Assembly: GCF_012328925.1 (NCBI RefSeq)
Contig: NZ_JAAXLS010000003.1
Span: 186,001-250,000 of the forward strand
DNA: 64,000 nucleotides
Origin: Amycolatopsis acididurans
Lineage (GTDB): Bacteria > Actinomycetota > Actinomycetes > Mycobacteriales > Pseudonocardiaceae
Direction: 5' to 3'
The first letter of the stretch is position 1, and every line of letters begins with the position of its first letter. The translations under genes were made by a program, and so were the position numbers. Below the pieces are notes generated by a model. The model was not told the DNA's origin. It did no database searches and was given only the letters and a program-made list of their open reading frames with translations. Shown here in pieces: positions 28,432 through 36,766 of this stretch.

Positions 28432-29138
28432 GGTTCCTCCTCGGTCGAGGCCAGGATCTCCGCCAGGTGCACCGTACGCACGCCGGTGCGCAGCCGCGAC
28501 AGCCCGCCGCCGATGTGCATCAGGCACGAGTTGTCCCCGGCGGTCAGCACCTCCGCGCCCGTGTCGAGCACGCAGCGCATCTTGTCGCCGAGCATCGCGG
28601 TGGAGGTCTCGGCGTTCTTGATCGCGAACGTGCCCCCGAAGCCGCAGCATTCCGTCGCCCCCGGCAGCTCCACGAGGTCGAGGCCCTTCACCGCACGCAG
28701 CAGCGCCAGCGGCCGCTCCCCCACGCCGAGCATGCGCAGCGAGTGGCAGGTCGGGTGGTAGGTGACCCGGTGCGGGAAGTAGGCGCCGACGTCGGTCACC
28801 CCGAGCACGTCGACGAGGAACTCCGACAGCTCGTACATGCGTGGCGGCAGGTCCGACTCCAGCAGCTTCGGGTAGATGTCGCGCACCATCGCCGCGCACG
28901 AACCGGAGGGCGCGACCACGGCGTCGTAGCCCGCGAACGCCTCCCCGAGGCCGCGGGCGAGGCCGGCCGCCTCGTCCCGGTAGCCGGTGTTGAAGTGCAT
29001 CTGCCCGCAGCAGGTCTGCGACATCGGGAACTCGACCTCGCAGCCGAGCCGTTCGAGCAGGCGGACCACCGCCTTGCACGTGTCCGGGAACAAGGTGTCC
29101 CCGAGACACGTCGCGAACAAGGCAACCCTGACTGTCAT
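28413..29138 (-). CDS. lutA: CCG-domain protein LutA (lactate utilization)
   Basis: 241 residues with two cysteine-rich CCG domains: SQTCCGQMHFNTGY and GATECCGFGGTFAI, plus YHPTCHSLR and PSGSCAAMVRD. These coordinate an Fe-S cofactor as in heterodisulfide-reductase-type proteins. It begins the lutABC operon. No GntR-type LutR or lactate permease is adjacent, so the control element is not identified. Confidence 0.95.
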   Translation of the reverse strand: MTVRVALFATCLGDTLFPDTCKAVVRLLERLGCEVEFPMSQTCCGQMHFNTGYRDEAAGLARGLGEAFAGYDAVVAPSGSCAAMVRDIYPKLLESDLPPRMYELSEFLVDVLGVTDVGAYFPHRVTYHPTCHSLRMLGVGERPLALLRAVKGLDLVELPGATECCGFGGTFAIKNAETSTAMLGDKMRCVLDTGAEVLTAGDNSCLMHIGGGLSRLRTGVRTVHLAEILASTEEEPWLATP

Positions 29139-29185
29139 AGATGCAACACTAGTCGGAACGTTTCACGGCGCGGACTCCCGGCCGC

Positions 29186-30370
29186 TCAGGCGAGTGAGAC
29201 CGACACCGGCATCGACGCCCACGCGCGCAACGTGTTGTTGTGATGCCGTCGCGGCGGGCCGGCGAGCTCGATCCGCTCGACCCGCCGGGCCAGCGCGGTG
29301 AGCAGCGCCGCCGCCTCCAGCCGCGCCACGTGCTGGCCCGCGCACTGGTGAATGCCCATGCCGAAACCGACGTGGCCGGACGGGTCACGGGCGAGGTCGA
29401 AGGCGTCCGGATCCGCCCAGCGACGCGGATCACGGTTCGCCGCACCGAGGAACATCAGGATCTTCTTGCCGTCCGGGATCGTGACATCGCCGATCGTCAT
29501 GTCCGCCATGGCGGTCCGGAAGAACGTCTGCACGGGCGACTCCCAGCGCACCGCCTCGTCGAAGGCGACCCTGGCCAGCACCTCCGGCCGCTCGCGAAGC
29601 CGTTGCCATTCAACGGGATTCGTCGCCATCGCGTACAGCACCGCCGCGAGGCCGTGCACGGTCGTGTCCACCCCGGCGGTCAGCAGCGACCGCACCACCA
29701 GCGGCGCCTGCTCGTGCGTAATCTCGCCGCGGTCGGCCGCCGCCCAGATCCGGGCGCCGAACCCGCCGGGCGCGAGCGCGTCCCGGCCGCACTGCGCGTT
29801 GACCCACGCCGAGATCTCGCCGATCCCCGGCAGTCCTTTCTCGACAAGATCGTTGGCGGGGCCGAAGGCATTGAAGGCGTGGTCCCCGTAGGGCAGCAGG
29901 TTCTCCCGGCCCTCACGGGAAATCCCGACCGTGTCGGGGAAGACCCGCAGCGGGAACGCCTGCGCGAGCGCGGTCACGGCGTCGAACTCCCGCGCGCCGA
30001 GCACTTCGTCGACGAGCTTCTCGGCGTCGGCGAACCACTCCTCCCGCAGCCTGCGCAGGGCACGCGGACCGAGGATCGCCGAGAGCACCGCCCGCGGCGC
30101 GTCGTGCCGGGGCGGATCGGCTTCCAGCAGCAGGCTCGGCGGGCGCCATGGCTTCTCGTACCGGAAGTTGCTCAGCCCCACCCCGGCACCGGAGCAGAAC
30201 TCCTGCCAGTTGGTCAGCGCGGCGTACACGTGTTCGTAGCGGGCCATCGCGTAGACGTCGTAGCGGTCCAGGTACACCACCGGGCCCGCCTCACGCAGCG
30301 TTTCGTGCAGTTCGGCGGGATCTTCGAGGACGTCGTGGGCGAACGGGTCGAGCATGACGCTTTCCTTCAC
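29186..30370 (-). CDS. Cytochrome P450, CYP199-like (para-substituted benzoate demethylase type)
   Basis: 394 residues. I-helix AGVDTTVHG, heme loop FGMGIHQCAGQHVARLEA (Cys ligand) and an N-terminal block, GVGLSNFRYEKPWRPPSLLL, that closely recalls CYP199A enzymes which O-demethylate 4-methoxybenzoate. Start: the GTG at 30370 overlaps the reductase stop (GTGA), but the ATG at 30355 has AAGGAA well placed, so both are possible. The adjacent VanB-type reductase is a single-protein electron donor, unlike the HaPux/HaPuR pair known for CYP199A4. The substrate is inferred as an aromatic acid. Confidence 0.9.
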   Translation of the reverse strand: MKESVMLDPFAHDVLEDPAELHETLREAGPVVYLDRYDVYAMARYEHVYAALTNWQEFCSGAGVGLSNFRYEKPWRPPSLLLEADPPRHDAPRAVLSAILGPRALRRLREEWFADAEKLVDEVLGAREFDAVTALAQAFPLRVFPDTVGISREGRENLLPYGDHAFNAFGPANDLVEKGLPGIGEISAWVNAQCGRDALAPGGFGARIWAAADRGEITHEQAPLVVRSLLTAGVDTTVHGLAAVLYAMATNPVEWQRLRERPEVLARVAFDEAVRWESPVQTFFRTAMADMTIGDVTIPDGKKILMFLGAANRDPRRWADPDAFDLARDPSGHVGFGMGIHQCAGQHVARLEAAALLTALARRVERIELAGPPRRHHNNTLRAWASMPVSVSLA

Positions 30371-31284
30371 AGGTCGAGGACGAGACGGTCGGAGCGGGCA
30401 CGCGAGACGCAGAGGAACATGCAGTCACCGGCGGCCCGTTCGGCGTCGTCGAGAATCGAGTCGCGGTGGTCGGGATCGCCCGCGAGCACGGTGGTTTCGC
30501 AGGTGCCGCAGGTGCCCTGCCGGCAGGAGGACAGCACGCTCACCCCGGCCCGGCCCACCGCCTCCAGCACCGACTCCTCCGGCCGGACCATGAGCCGCCG
30601 CCTGCTGCGGGCCAGCTCCACCTCGAAGGGCTCGCGCCGCACGGGTGCGCCGAAGTCCTTGGGCACGAACCGTTCCGTGCGCGCGGCACAGCGGCGTTCC
30701 ACCGCCGCCAGCAACGGTTCCGGGCCACAGCAGTAGACCGTGGCGTCCCCGGTGAGGTGGGTGTCGAGATCGAGCAGGCCGTACTCGTCCTGCGGGCGCA
30801 CGACGACCCGGTCGCCGTAGCGTTCCAGCTCGTCCACAAAGGACATCGAAGCGCGGGTGCGGCCGCCGTAGAGCAGGCGCCAGGAAGCACCGAGCAGCTC
30901 CGCCTGGTGCACCATCGGCAGCAGCGGCGTGATCCCGATCCCGCCCGCGACGAACAGGTACGCTCGCGATGGGACGAGCCGGAAGTTGTTGCGTGGCCCG
31001 CCGATCGACACCAGATCCCCCACGGCCAGTTGATCGTGGATGTAGGCCGAACCGCCCCTGCTCTCGCGCTCGCGCAGGACGCCGATGCGATAGGTGTAGG
31101 CGTCCCAGCGGTCCCCGCACAGCGAATACTGCCGCACCAGCCCGCCGGGCAACACCAGGTCCACATGCGACCCCGGGGTCCAGTCCGGCAGCCGCGCGCC
31201 ACGCGGATGCGCCAGTGTCAGGGTCACGACACCCTCGGCGGCCGTGCGTTTGTCCACGACCCGGAGGTCGATCGTCATCGTCAT
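30367..31284 (-). CDS. VanB/phthalate-dioxygenase-reductase-type oxidoreductase (FMN, NAD, 2Fe-2S)
   Basis: 305 residues. Order: flavin-binding beta barrel (RQYSLCGD), NAD-binding domain (GGIGITPLLPM, and YCCGPEPLL), then a C-terminal plant-type ferredoxin with CRQGTCGTCETTV plus a later Cys (FLCVSRA). This matches VanB, the reductase of vanillate demethylase. The start at ATG 31284 is supported by GAGGAG 6 bases upstream; the longer frame upstream is a shadow. It is co-translated with the P450, which implies it feeds electrons to it. Confidence 0.93.
   Translation of the reverse strand: MTMTIDLRVVDKRTAAEGVVTLTLAHPRGARLPDWTPGSHVDLVLPGGLVRQYSLCGDRWDAYTYRIGVLRERESRGGSAYIHDQLAVGDLVSIGGPRNNFRLVPSRAYLFVAGGIGITPLLPMVHQAELLGASWRLLYGGRTRASMSFVDELERYGDRVVVRPQDEYGLLDLDTHLTGDATVYCCGPEPLLAAVERRCAARTERFVPKDFGAPVRREPFEVELARSRRRLMVRPEESVLEAVGRAGVSVLSSCRQGTCGTCETTVLAGDPDHRDSILDDAERAAGDCMFLCVSRARSDRLVLDL
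30832..30844 (-). repeat. Dispersed 13-bp element, exact copy in reductase gene
   Basis: Coding strand GTCCTTTGTGGAC, TCC-TTT-GTG-GAC (S-F-V-D), identical to the copies at 13921 and 46892 but on the opposite strand. TTT is rare in this gene. Confidence 0.6.
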
Positions 31285-31349
31285 CGATGGCTCCTCGGTT
31301 GCGATCGCTTCCGAGGATGAGCGACGTGTGAGCAGACCGACCAGGTGAT

Positions 31350-31364
31350 TCTCGTTCAGTGAGA
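31350..31364. promoter_or_regulatory. Short inverted repeat upstream of the reductase-P450 pair
   Basis: TCTC-N7-GAGA at the end of the IclR gene and ahead of the reductase. IclR operators are short palindromes of about this size, so it could be the binding site; the evidence is only symmetry and location. Confidence 0.25.
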
Positions 31365-32084
31365 GACCGCGCGTGAGATGCCCAGCGCCGCCGCCCGCAG
31401 CGCGGGGATCACCGTGCGCGCGGACGAGTCGTTGGGCACCACCACCCCCAGCGCGGCGATCACGTCCCCGCCGTGGCGCACCGGCACCGCGATCCCGGTG
31501 GCGCGTTCGTCGATGTAGCCGGGACAGATGGTGTAGCCCTCCTTGCGGATGTCGGCCAGCCGCGCGCGCAGCACCTTGGCGTCGGTCATCGTGTGCCGGG
31601 TGTAGGAGCGCCGTTGCCCGCGCAGCACCCGCTCCTGCAACTCGGCGGGCGCGTGCGCCAGCAGCACCTGACCCGACGAGGAGGCGTGCAGCGGCAGCCT
31701 GCCCGCGATCCTGGTCAGGTTGATCACCGCGTCGCGCGCCGAGAGACGTTCCAGGAACAGCACCTCTTCGCCTTCGAGGACACCGAGTTGCGTGTGGTGC
31801 CGGACGACGGCGTGCAGGTCCTCCATGAACGGCATCGCCGCCTCCCGCAGCGGCAGGGTCGGCGAAGCCCGCGACGCGACCTCCCACAACCGCACGCCGA
31901 CGCGTACCTTCCGGTCCTCGTCGCGCTGCAGCCAGCCGACCGACACGAGCTGCTCGATCAGCCGCGACGCCGTCGCGACGTGCAGATCCGCGCGCCGCGC
32001 CACCTCCGACACGCTCACCACCCGCTCGTCGGTGCCGAACACCTCCAGCACCCTGGCGATCCTGTGCACCATCGACTCGCCCAC
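31356..32084 (-). CDS. IclR-family transcriptional regulator
   Basis: 242 residues. Winged helix with RIARVLEVFGTDERVVSVSE and ADLHVATASRLIEQLVSVGW, then an IclR effector domain (ARDAVINLTRIAGRLPLHAS, GYTICPGYIDERATGIAVPV). The GTG at 32084 has GGAGG 8 bases upstream. The divergent acetamidase gene starts 53 bp away and the reductase-P450 pair lies downstream in the same direction, so it may govern both; IclR proteins often sense aromatic acids. Confidence 0.88.
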   Translation of the reverse strand: MGESMVHRIARVLEVFGTDERVVSVSEVARRADLHVATASRLIEQLVSVGWLQRDEDRKVRVGVRLWEVASRASPTLPLREAAMPFMEDLHAVVRHHTQLGVLEGEEVLFLERLSARDAVINLTRIAGRLPLHASSSGQVLLAHAPAELQERVLRGQRRSYTRHTMTDAKVLRARLADIRKEGYTICPGYIDERATGIAVPVRHGGDVIAALGVVVPNDSSARTVIPALRAAALGISRAVSH

Positions 32085-32136
32085 GAGGACATCCTCCCCT
32101 TGCCCGGGCCCGGCGGCGGGAGAAGGATCCTCAGGG

Positions 32137-33135
32137 GTGGAGGTTGTTGAGTTCACCCCGGACCGTGACCAGTACGCGTGGACCTTCGGCGGGGTCGAGC
32201 CCGTCCTGCGGGTGGCCCCGGGAACGGCACTGCGGCTGTGGACCGAGGACGCGTTCGGCGGACGGCTGACCAGCCCGCACGACCGGCCCAGCGAGAAGCT
32301 CGACATGCGCGAGGTGAACCCGCAGACCGGCCCCTTCTACGTCGAGGGCGCCGAACCGGGTGACACGCTGGCGCTGCATTTCGCCGAGCTGGACCCGGCG
32401 CGGGACTGGGCGGCGTCGGCGACGATCCCGCTCTTCGGCGGCCTCACCGCCACCGACCGCACGGCACTGCTGCACGATCCGCTGCCCGAGCTGACCTGGA
32501 TCTACCAGCTCGACCGCGACCGCGAGGTGGTCGTGTTCGAGGCGCTGCGCGGCGAACTGCGGCTCGATCTGCCCGTCGAGCCCATGCTCGGCACCGTCGG
32601 GGTCGCACCCGCCGGCCGCGAGGTACGCACCTCGCTCGTGCCGGACATGTTCGGTGGCAACATGGACACACCCGAAATGCGCGCGGGCGCGACGTGTTTC
32701 CTCGGCGTCAACGTCGAGGGCGCCCTGTTCTCCGTCGGCGACGGGCACTACCGGCAGGGCGAGGGCGAGGCGTGCGGGACGGCCGTCGAGGGCGCGATGA
32801 ACGTGACCCTCGTCGTCGAGCTCATCAAGGGGCACGCGCCGGTGTGGCCCCGCATCGAGCAGGACTCGCACTACGTCGTGGTCGGTTCGGCGCGGCCGCT
32901 GGAGGACGCGTGGCGCGCCAGCCAGGTCGGGATGATCGACTGGCTGCACGAGCTGTACGGCCTCGACCGGCTCGACGCCTACCAGCTGCTCACCCAGATC
33001 AGCCAGGCGCCGCTGGCGAACGTGGTCGACGCCAACTACAGCGCGGTCACGAAGGTGCCCAAACGCCTGCTGCCCCGGGCACAGGCGTACCAGGGCATGC
33101 ACGGCTACCTCCGCGATCAGGCCGCGAAACTCTAA
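32137..33135 (+). CDS. Acetamidase/formamidase family protein
   Basis: 332 residues of the FmdA/AmdA family: EKLDMREVNPQTGPFYVEGA and TCFLGVNVEGALFSVGDGHY with the downstream GEGEACGTAVEGAMNVTLVV are conserved family blocks with the metal-site residues. It hydrolyses short amides to acid and ammonia. The GTG at 32137 is chosen for position relative to GAAGGA; the frame is open further upstream over the IclR gene. An SDR gene follows 12 bp later, suggesting an operon. Confidence 0.9.
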   Translation: MEVVEFTPDRDQYAWTFGGVEPVLRVAPGTALRLWTEDAFGGRLTSPHDRPSEKLDMREVNPQTGPFYVEGAEPGDTLALHFAELDPARDWAASATIPLFGGLTATDRTALLHDPLPELTWIYQLDRDREVVVFEALRGELRLDLPVEPMLGTVGVAPAGREVRTSLVPDMFGGNMDTPEMRAGATCFLGVNVEGALFSVGDGHYRQGEGEACGTAVEGAMNVTLVVELIKGHAPVWPRIEQDSHYVVVGSARPLEDAWRASQVGMIDWLHELYGLDRLDAYQLLTQISQAPLANVVDANYSAVTKVPKRLLPRAQAYQGMHGYLRDQAAKL

Positions 33136-33147
33136 GGAGGCGGAGAG

Positions 33148-33909
33148 ATGGATCTGCAGTTGAGCGGGCTGCGGGCACTGGTCACCGGTGGCACCAAGGG
33201 AATCGGGCGCTGTGTGGTGGAAGCGCTCGCCGCGGAGGGGGCGGCGGTCGCGTTCTGCGCACGCACCGAACCCGAGGTCGAGAAGGCGGTCGCGGAGCTG
33301 ACCGGCTCCGGGGCGACGGTGGTCGGCGGCGCGCTGGATGTCGCCGACGGGCCGTCGCTGGCGGCGTGGGTCACCGACGCCGCGAACGAGCTGGACGGGC
33401 TGGACATCGTCGTGCCCAACGTCAGCGCGCTGGCGATCGGGCCGGGCGAGGACGACTGGCGGGCCGGGTTCGACGTCGACCTGATGCACACGGTGCGCAC
33501 GGTCGACTCCGCGATGCCCTTCCTCGAGGAGAGCGAGGCGGCCTCGATCGTCGTGGTGTCCAGCGTGTCCGGGCGCGAGATCGACTTCGCCGCGCCCGCC
33601 TACGGAACGATGAAGGCCGCGCTGATCCACTACACGCAGGGGCTCGCCTATCAGCTGGCGGACAAGGGCATCCGCGCGAACAGCGTGTCACCGGGCAACG
33701 TGTACTTCCCCGGCGGGATCTGGAACCGGGTGGAGACCGGCAATCCCGAGCTGTTCTCGACGGCGCTCGCCCTCAACCCGACCGGGCGTATGGCCCGTCC
33801 GGAGGAAGTCGCCTACGCCGTCACGATGCTGGCCAGCCCACGCGCGTCCTTCATCAGCGGCACCAACCTGGTCGTCGACGGCGCGCTGACCCGCGGCGTG
33901 CAGTTCTAA
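33148..33909 (+). CDS. Short-chain dehydrogenase/reductase (SDR)
   Basis: 253 residues, classical SDR size. TGGTKGIG is the cofactor loop, NVSA replaces the usual NNAG, the catalytic Ser lies in VVSSVSG, and YGTMK supplies Tyr and Lys. The Arg in AFCARTE after beta-2 suggests NADP(H) preference. AAGGAGG precedes the ATG. It is co-directional with the acetamidase; the substrate is unknown. The last 4 bp overlap the convergent sigma-like gene. Confidence 0.9.
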   Translation: MDLQLSGLRALVTGGTKGIGRCVVEALAAEGAAVAFCARTEPEVEKAVAELTGSGATVVGGALDVADGPSLAAWVTDAANELDGLDIVVPNVSALAIGPGEDDWRAGFDVDLMHTVRTVDSAMPFLEESEAASIVVVSSVSGREIDFAAPAYGTMKAALIHYTQGLAYQLADKGIRANSVSPGNVYFPGGIWNRVETGNPELFSTALALNPTGRMARPEEVAYAVTMLASPRASFISGTNLVVDGALTRGVQF

Positions 33910-34391
33910 GCCGGTGACAGGAGAGACCGCAGCCGGCTGAGCGCGCGATGCTGCGCGACCCGCACCTCCGCGTCGCTCAGCCCGAGCACCGCGGCGGTGT
34001 CCGACGCGGACAGCCCGGTCGCCACGCGCAGCACCACGATGTCGCGGTCCAGCGAGGGCAGGTTCGGCAGCAGGCCGCTCAGCTCGGATCCGGCCGGCTC
34101 CGGCGGCGGCAGCTCGTCGACGATCTTCGTCGCGATCTCGTGCACGATCCGCAGGAACGGCCCTTCGCGGTAGCCGGGCACGGCGGCGAGCACGGCGTAG
34201 CTCACCTCTTGCGCGACGTCGTCGGCCTGCTCGTAGGACGCGGCGCGCCGACCGAGCCGGGCGCGGCAGTACCGCACGAGCAGCGGCCCGAGCAGGGCGA
34301 GCAGCCCGGCGATCATGGTGGCGTCGCCGCTCGCCGCCCCGTGCGCGAGCCGGTCGAGCTCGGTTTCCGGTTCCGGTGCCGACGCCGTCAT
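33906..34391 (-). CDS. Sigma-70 family protein, ShbA/SigD-like but divergent in region 2
   Basis: About 161 residues. Region 2 is recognisable (DDVAQEVSYAVLAAVPGYRE) and region 4 is well formed: LDRDIVVLRVATGLSASDTA followed by LGLSDAEVRVAQHRALSRLR. After region 2.2 it lacks the usual RPFLAFVYGIAAHKVADAHR-type sequence and reads GPFLRIVHEIATKIVDEL instead, so core binding or -10 recognition may be altered. The ATG at 34391 has a weak AGGCGA; a GTG at 34424 is the alternative. It is divergent from the AbiEi-like gene across 326 bp. Confidence 0.75.
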   Translation of the reverse strand: MTASAPEPETELDRLAHGAASGDATMIAGLLALLGPLLVRYCRARLGRRAASYEQADDVAQEVSYAVLAAVPGYREGPFLRIVHEIATKIVDELPPPEPAGSELSGLLPNLPSLDRDIVVLRVATGLSASDTAAVLGLSDAEVRVAQHRALSRLRSLLSPA

Positions 34392-34717
34392 GGATTCGCC
34401 TGTCGCTGGGCTGCTCACGGTCACTCGCCAGGCGTCGGCTTCGTCGAGACCGCTTCCGCCCCGCACAGCACGCCGCGTTCGTGCACAGTCCGTTCCATGC
34501 TGTCCTCCCCGAGGCGTCCTCTTCTGAGGGTCGCTTCCGAATCACGTTCCGGTTAGGGCCTAAAGCCCCTACTTGCCATGACCCCCGGCAGTTGTATGTC
34601 ACATCCAACTGTTCGCGCCCTGCTCCCTCCACAGTGGACATAGCGGTCGTCTTTCCACCTTTTGGTGACTTGTGACCAGCTTTGGACGCTCAGTAACCTC
34701 TACCGAGGGTGATGAGC
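34392..34717. other. Intergenic region between sigma-like and AbiEi-like genes
   Basis: 326 bp, less GC-rich than its surroundings, holding the divergent promoters. TTGTGA, 18 bases, TAACCT (the latter at 34694-34699) could be a promoter for the AbiEi-like gene and would leave a leader of about ten bases. A near-perfect palindrome, TCCAC-A-GTGGA, lies at 34628-34638 and overlaps a one-mismatch copy of the dispersed 13-bp motif. No open frame looks coding. Confidence 0.45.
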
Positions 34718-35347
34718 ATGACACAAGAAGTCACGTACGATCTTCTTCCGGCGCTGCTAAGGCGAGCCGTCCGGGTCGTGAACGTGGACGAGCACGACCA
34801 CGAGCCCGCGCATCGCGGTTACGCGCGGCTCGCCGCTAACGGCGTACTCCACCGGCTGGCCCCGGGCTACTACGCCGTTCTGCGCAGCGAGCACATCGGC
34901 CGCGGCTGGATACCGGATCTGGAAGCGGCGTCGTGGGGCATCGCCGCGGCCGACGACGGCCCCCGATCGGTCGCGCTGATGGGACTTTCGGCCGCGCACG
35001 CGCACGGCGGGCTCGAGGAGTCACCCGGCGTCGGCGTCGTGGCCACCACTCGCAACCGGCCGAGCCTGCGCTTCACCGACCGGGTCGCGACCGTGTCGTT
35101 CGTCCGCCGGGACCCGCGCCGGCTCAAGATCGAGCGCTACAGCGGGGCGCTGGGCTCGGGCTGGGTGACCACCGTCGAGCAGACGCTGCTCGACCTGGCC
35201 GCCTACCCGCAGCTCGGCGGCAGGCCCGAACTCGCCGAGGACGGGATCACCGGACTGCTCGACAAGGCCGATCCGCACGTGCTCTACAGCCTCGCCGGTG
35301 CGCAGCGCAGGCTCGGCGCGCTGGACCGGATCCTGCAGCACGTGTAG
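34718..35347 (+). CDS. AbiEi-antitoxin-like DNA-binding protein, orphan
   Basis: About 209 residues. The N-terminal region (YARLAANGVLHRLAPGYYAV) resembles the winged-helix part of type IV AbiEi antitoxins, and VTTVEQTLLDLAAYPQLGG matches the AbiEi C-terminal domain (SVERTLLDLA-type). AbiEi represses its own operon and counters the AbiEii nucleotidyltransferase toxin. No AbiEii gene follows; hmgA is convergent 6 bp away. The ATG at 34718 is chosen for its spacing from GAGGG; GTG 34709 and ATG 34712 are alternatives, and a near-leaderless transcript is possible. Confidence 0.75.
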   Translation: MTQEVTYDLLPALLRRAVRVVNVDEHDHEPAHRGYARLAANGVLHRLAPGYYAVLRSEHIGRGWIPDLEAASWGIAAADDGPRSVALMGLSAAHAHGGLEESPGVGVVATTRNRPSLRFTDRVATVSFVRRDPRRLKIERYSGALGSGWVTTVEQTLLDLAAYPQLGGRPELAEDGITGLLDKADPHVLYSLAGAQRRLGALDRILQHV

Positions 35348-35353
35348 CCCGGC

Positions 35354-36673
35354 TCAGCAGGTCATCCGGCGCCGCAACCCGCTCCACACCGAGTCGTAGT
35401 TCCGCTGCCGGAAGGGCGCCTCGCGGGCGAGCGCGGTGGTCACCACGGGCCACCGCGTCTCGAACATGAACGCCAGCGTGTCGTCGATCTTCTGCGGGAC
35501 GAGTTCCTGTGCGCTGGCCTTCTCGAACGTCTCGGCGTCCGGCCCGTGCGCCGACCACATGTTGTGCAGGCTCGCGCCGCCGGGTTCGAACCCCTCCGCC
35601 TTCGCGTCGTAGACACCCGTGACCAGCCCCATGAACTCGCTCATCACGTTGCGGTGGTACCAGGGCGGGCGGAAGGTGTCCTCGCCGACGAGCCAGCGCG
35701 GCGCGAAGATGACGAAGTCCGCGTTGGCCTGTCCCGGCGTGTCGGTCGGCGAGGTCAGCACGGTGTGGATCGACGGGTCGGGATGATCGAAGCTGACCGT
35801 GCCCATCACGGCGAAGCGCGCGGTGTCGTACTTGTAGGCGGCGTGGCTGCCGTGCCACGCCACGACGTCCAGCGGCGAATGGTCGTAGTCGGCCGCCCAC
35901 AGCCGCCCGCCGAACTTCTGCACCACCTGCACGGTCGCGTCCCGGTCCTCGAAAGCCGCGACGGGGTACAGGAAATCGCGGGGGCCGGCCAGTCCGTTGG
36001 CGCCGATCGGGCCCAGTTCCGGCAACGTGAAGGCCTGGCCGTAGTTCTCGCAGACGTACCCGCGCGCGCCGCCGTCGAGCAGATCGACCCGGAACCGCAC
36101 GCCACGGCCGATCACCGCGATCTCCCCCGGCCGCACACGCAGCCGCCCGTACTCCGTGTGCAGCAGCAGGCCACCCAGTTGCGGGACGAGCAGCAACTCT
36201 CCGTCCGCGTCCGCGAAGTACCGGTCGGTCATCGACTTCGTCGCGAGGTACCAGTGGATGCCGATCCCGCTGCGCTGCAGCACGTTCCCGGTGGCGCCCA
36301 CCGTGAACAGACCGTCGACGAAGTCCACCGGGACATCCGGCAGCGGCGGGGCGCTCCAGCGCAACCGGTTCGGATCCGCCACCCCGTCGTCGACCGGTGC
36401 GCTGCGCAGGTTCCCGTCGCGAAACGGCCGGAATTCCGGGTGCGCGGCCGAGGGCCGGATGCGGTACACCCAGCTGCGCCGGTTGTGCGCCCGTGGCTCG
36501 GTGAACGCCGTCGCGCTGTGCTGTTCGGCGTAGAGCCCCAGCGGTGCGCGCTGCGGCGAATTCCGCCCCACCGGCAGCGCACCCGGCACCGCCTCGCTGT
36601 GGTGTTCGTTGCCGAAACCCGCGGAATAGTCCAGTTTCGCGCCGTCCCGCACCTCGGACTCGATCGTGGTCAT
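35354..36673 (-). CDS. hmgA: Homogentisate 1,2-dioxygenase
   Basis: 439 residues, normal length. It begins [20 protein letters not shown] and carries [10 protein letters not shown]. The iron ligands are in [18 protein letters not shown] (His and Glu) and [15 protein letters not shown] (His). It opens the ring of homogentisate in tyrosine and phenylalanine breakdown to maleylacetoacetate. The ATG at 36673 is supported by the family start; the longer frame upstream is a shadow of the divergent esterase. No fumarylacetoacetase or isomerase gene is nearby. Confidence 0.96.
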   Translation of the reverse strand: MTTIESEVRDGAKLDYSAGFGNEHHSEAVPGALPVGRNSPQRAPLGLYAEQHSATAFTEPRAHNRRSWVYRIRPSAAHPEFRPFRDGNLRSAPVDDGVADPNRLRWSAPPLPDVPVDFVDGLFTVGATGNVLQRSGIGIHWYLATKSMTDRYFADADGELLLVPQLGGLLLHTEYGRLRVRPGEIAVIGRGVRFRVDLLDGGARGYVCENYGQAFTLPELGPIGANGLAGPRDFLYPVAAFEDRDATVQVVQKFGGRLWAADYDHSPLDVVAWHGSHAAYKYDTARFAVMGTVSFDHPDPSIHTVLTSPTDTPGQANADFVIFAPRWLVGEDTFRPPWYHRNVMSEFMGLVTGVYDAKAEGFEPGGASLHNMWSAHGPDAETFEKASAQELVPQKIDDTLAFMFETRWPVVTTALAREAPFRQRNYDSVWSGLRRRMTC

Positions 36674-36766
36674 CGGGGCACCCCACCTCCCTGTCCGCCC
36701 GCCAGCGTGGTCCGGCGGCCCTGCGGCGTCAACCTTCTGCTCCCGTGATCGCCTAGAGTTGGCGCC

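Noticed and set aside
34718..36673. Type IV toxin-antitoxin system
   Set aside because: Only the AbiEi-like half is present; the neighbour is hmgA on the opposite strand.
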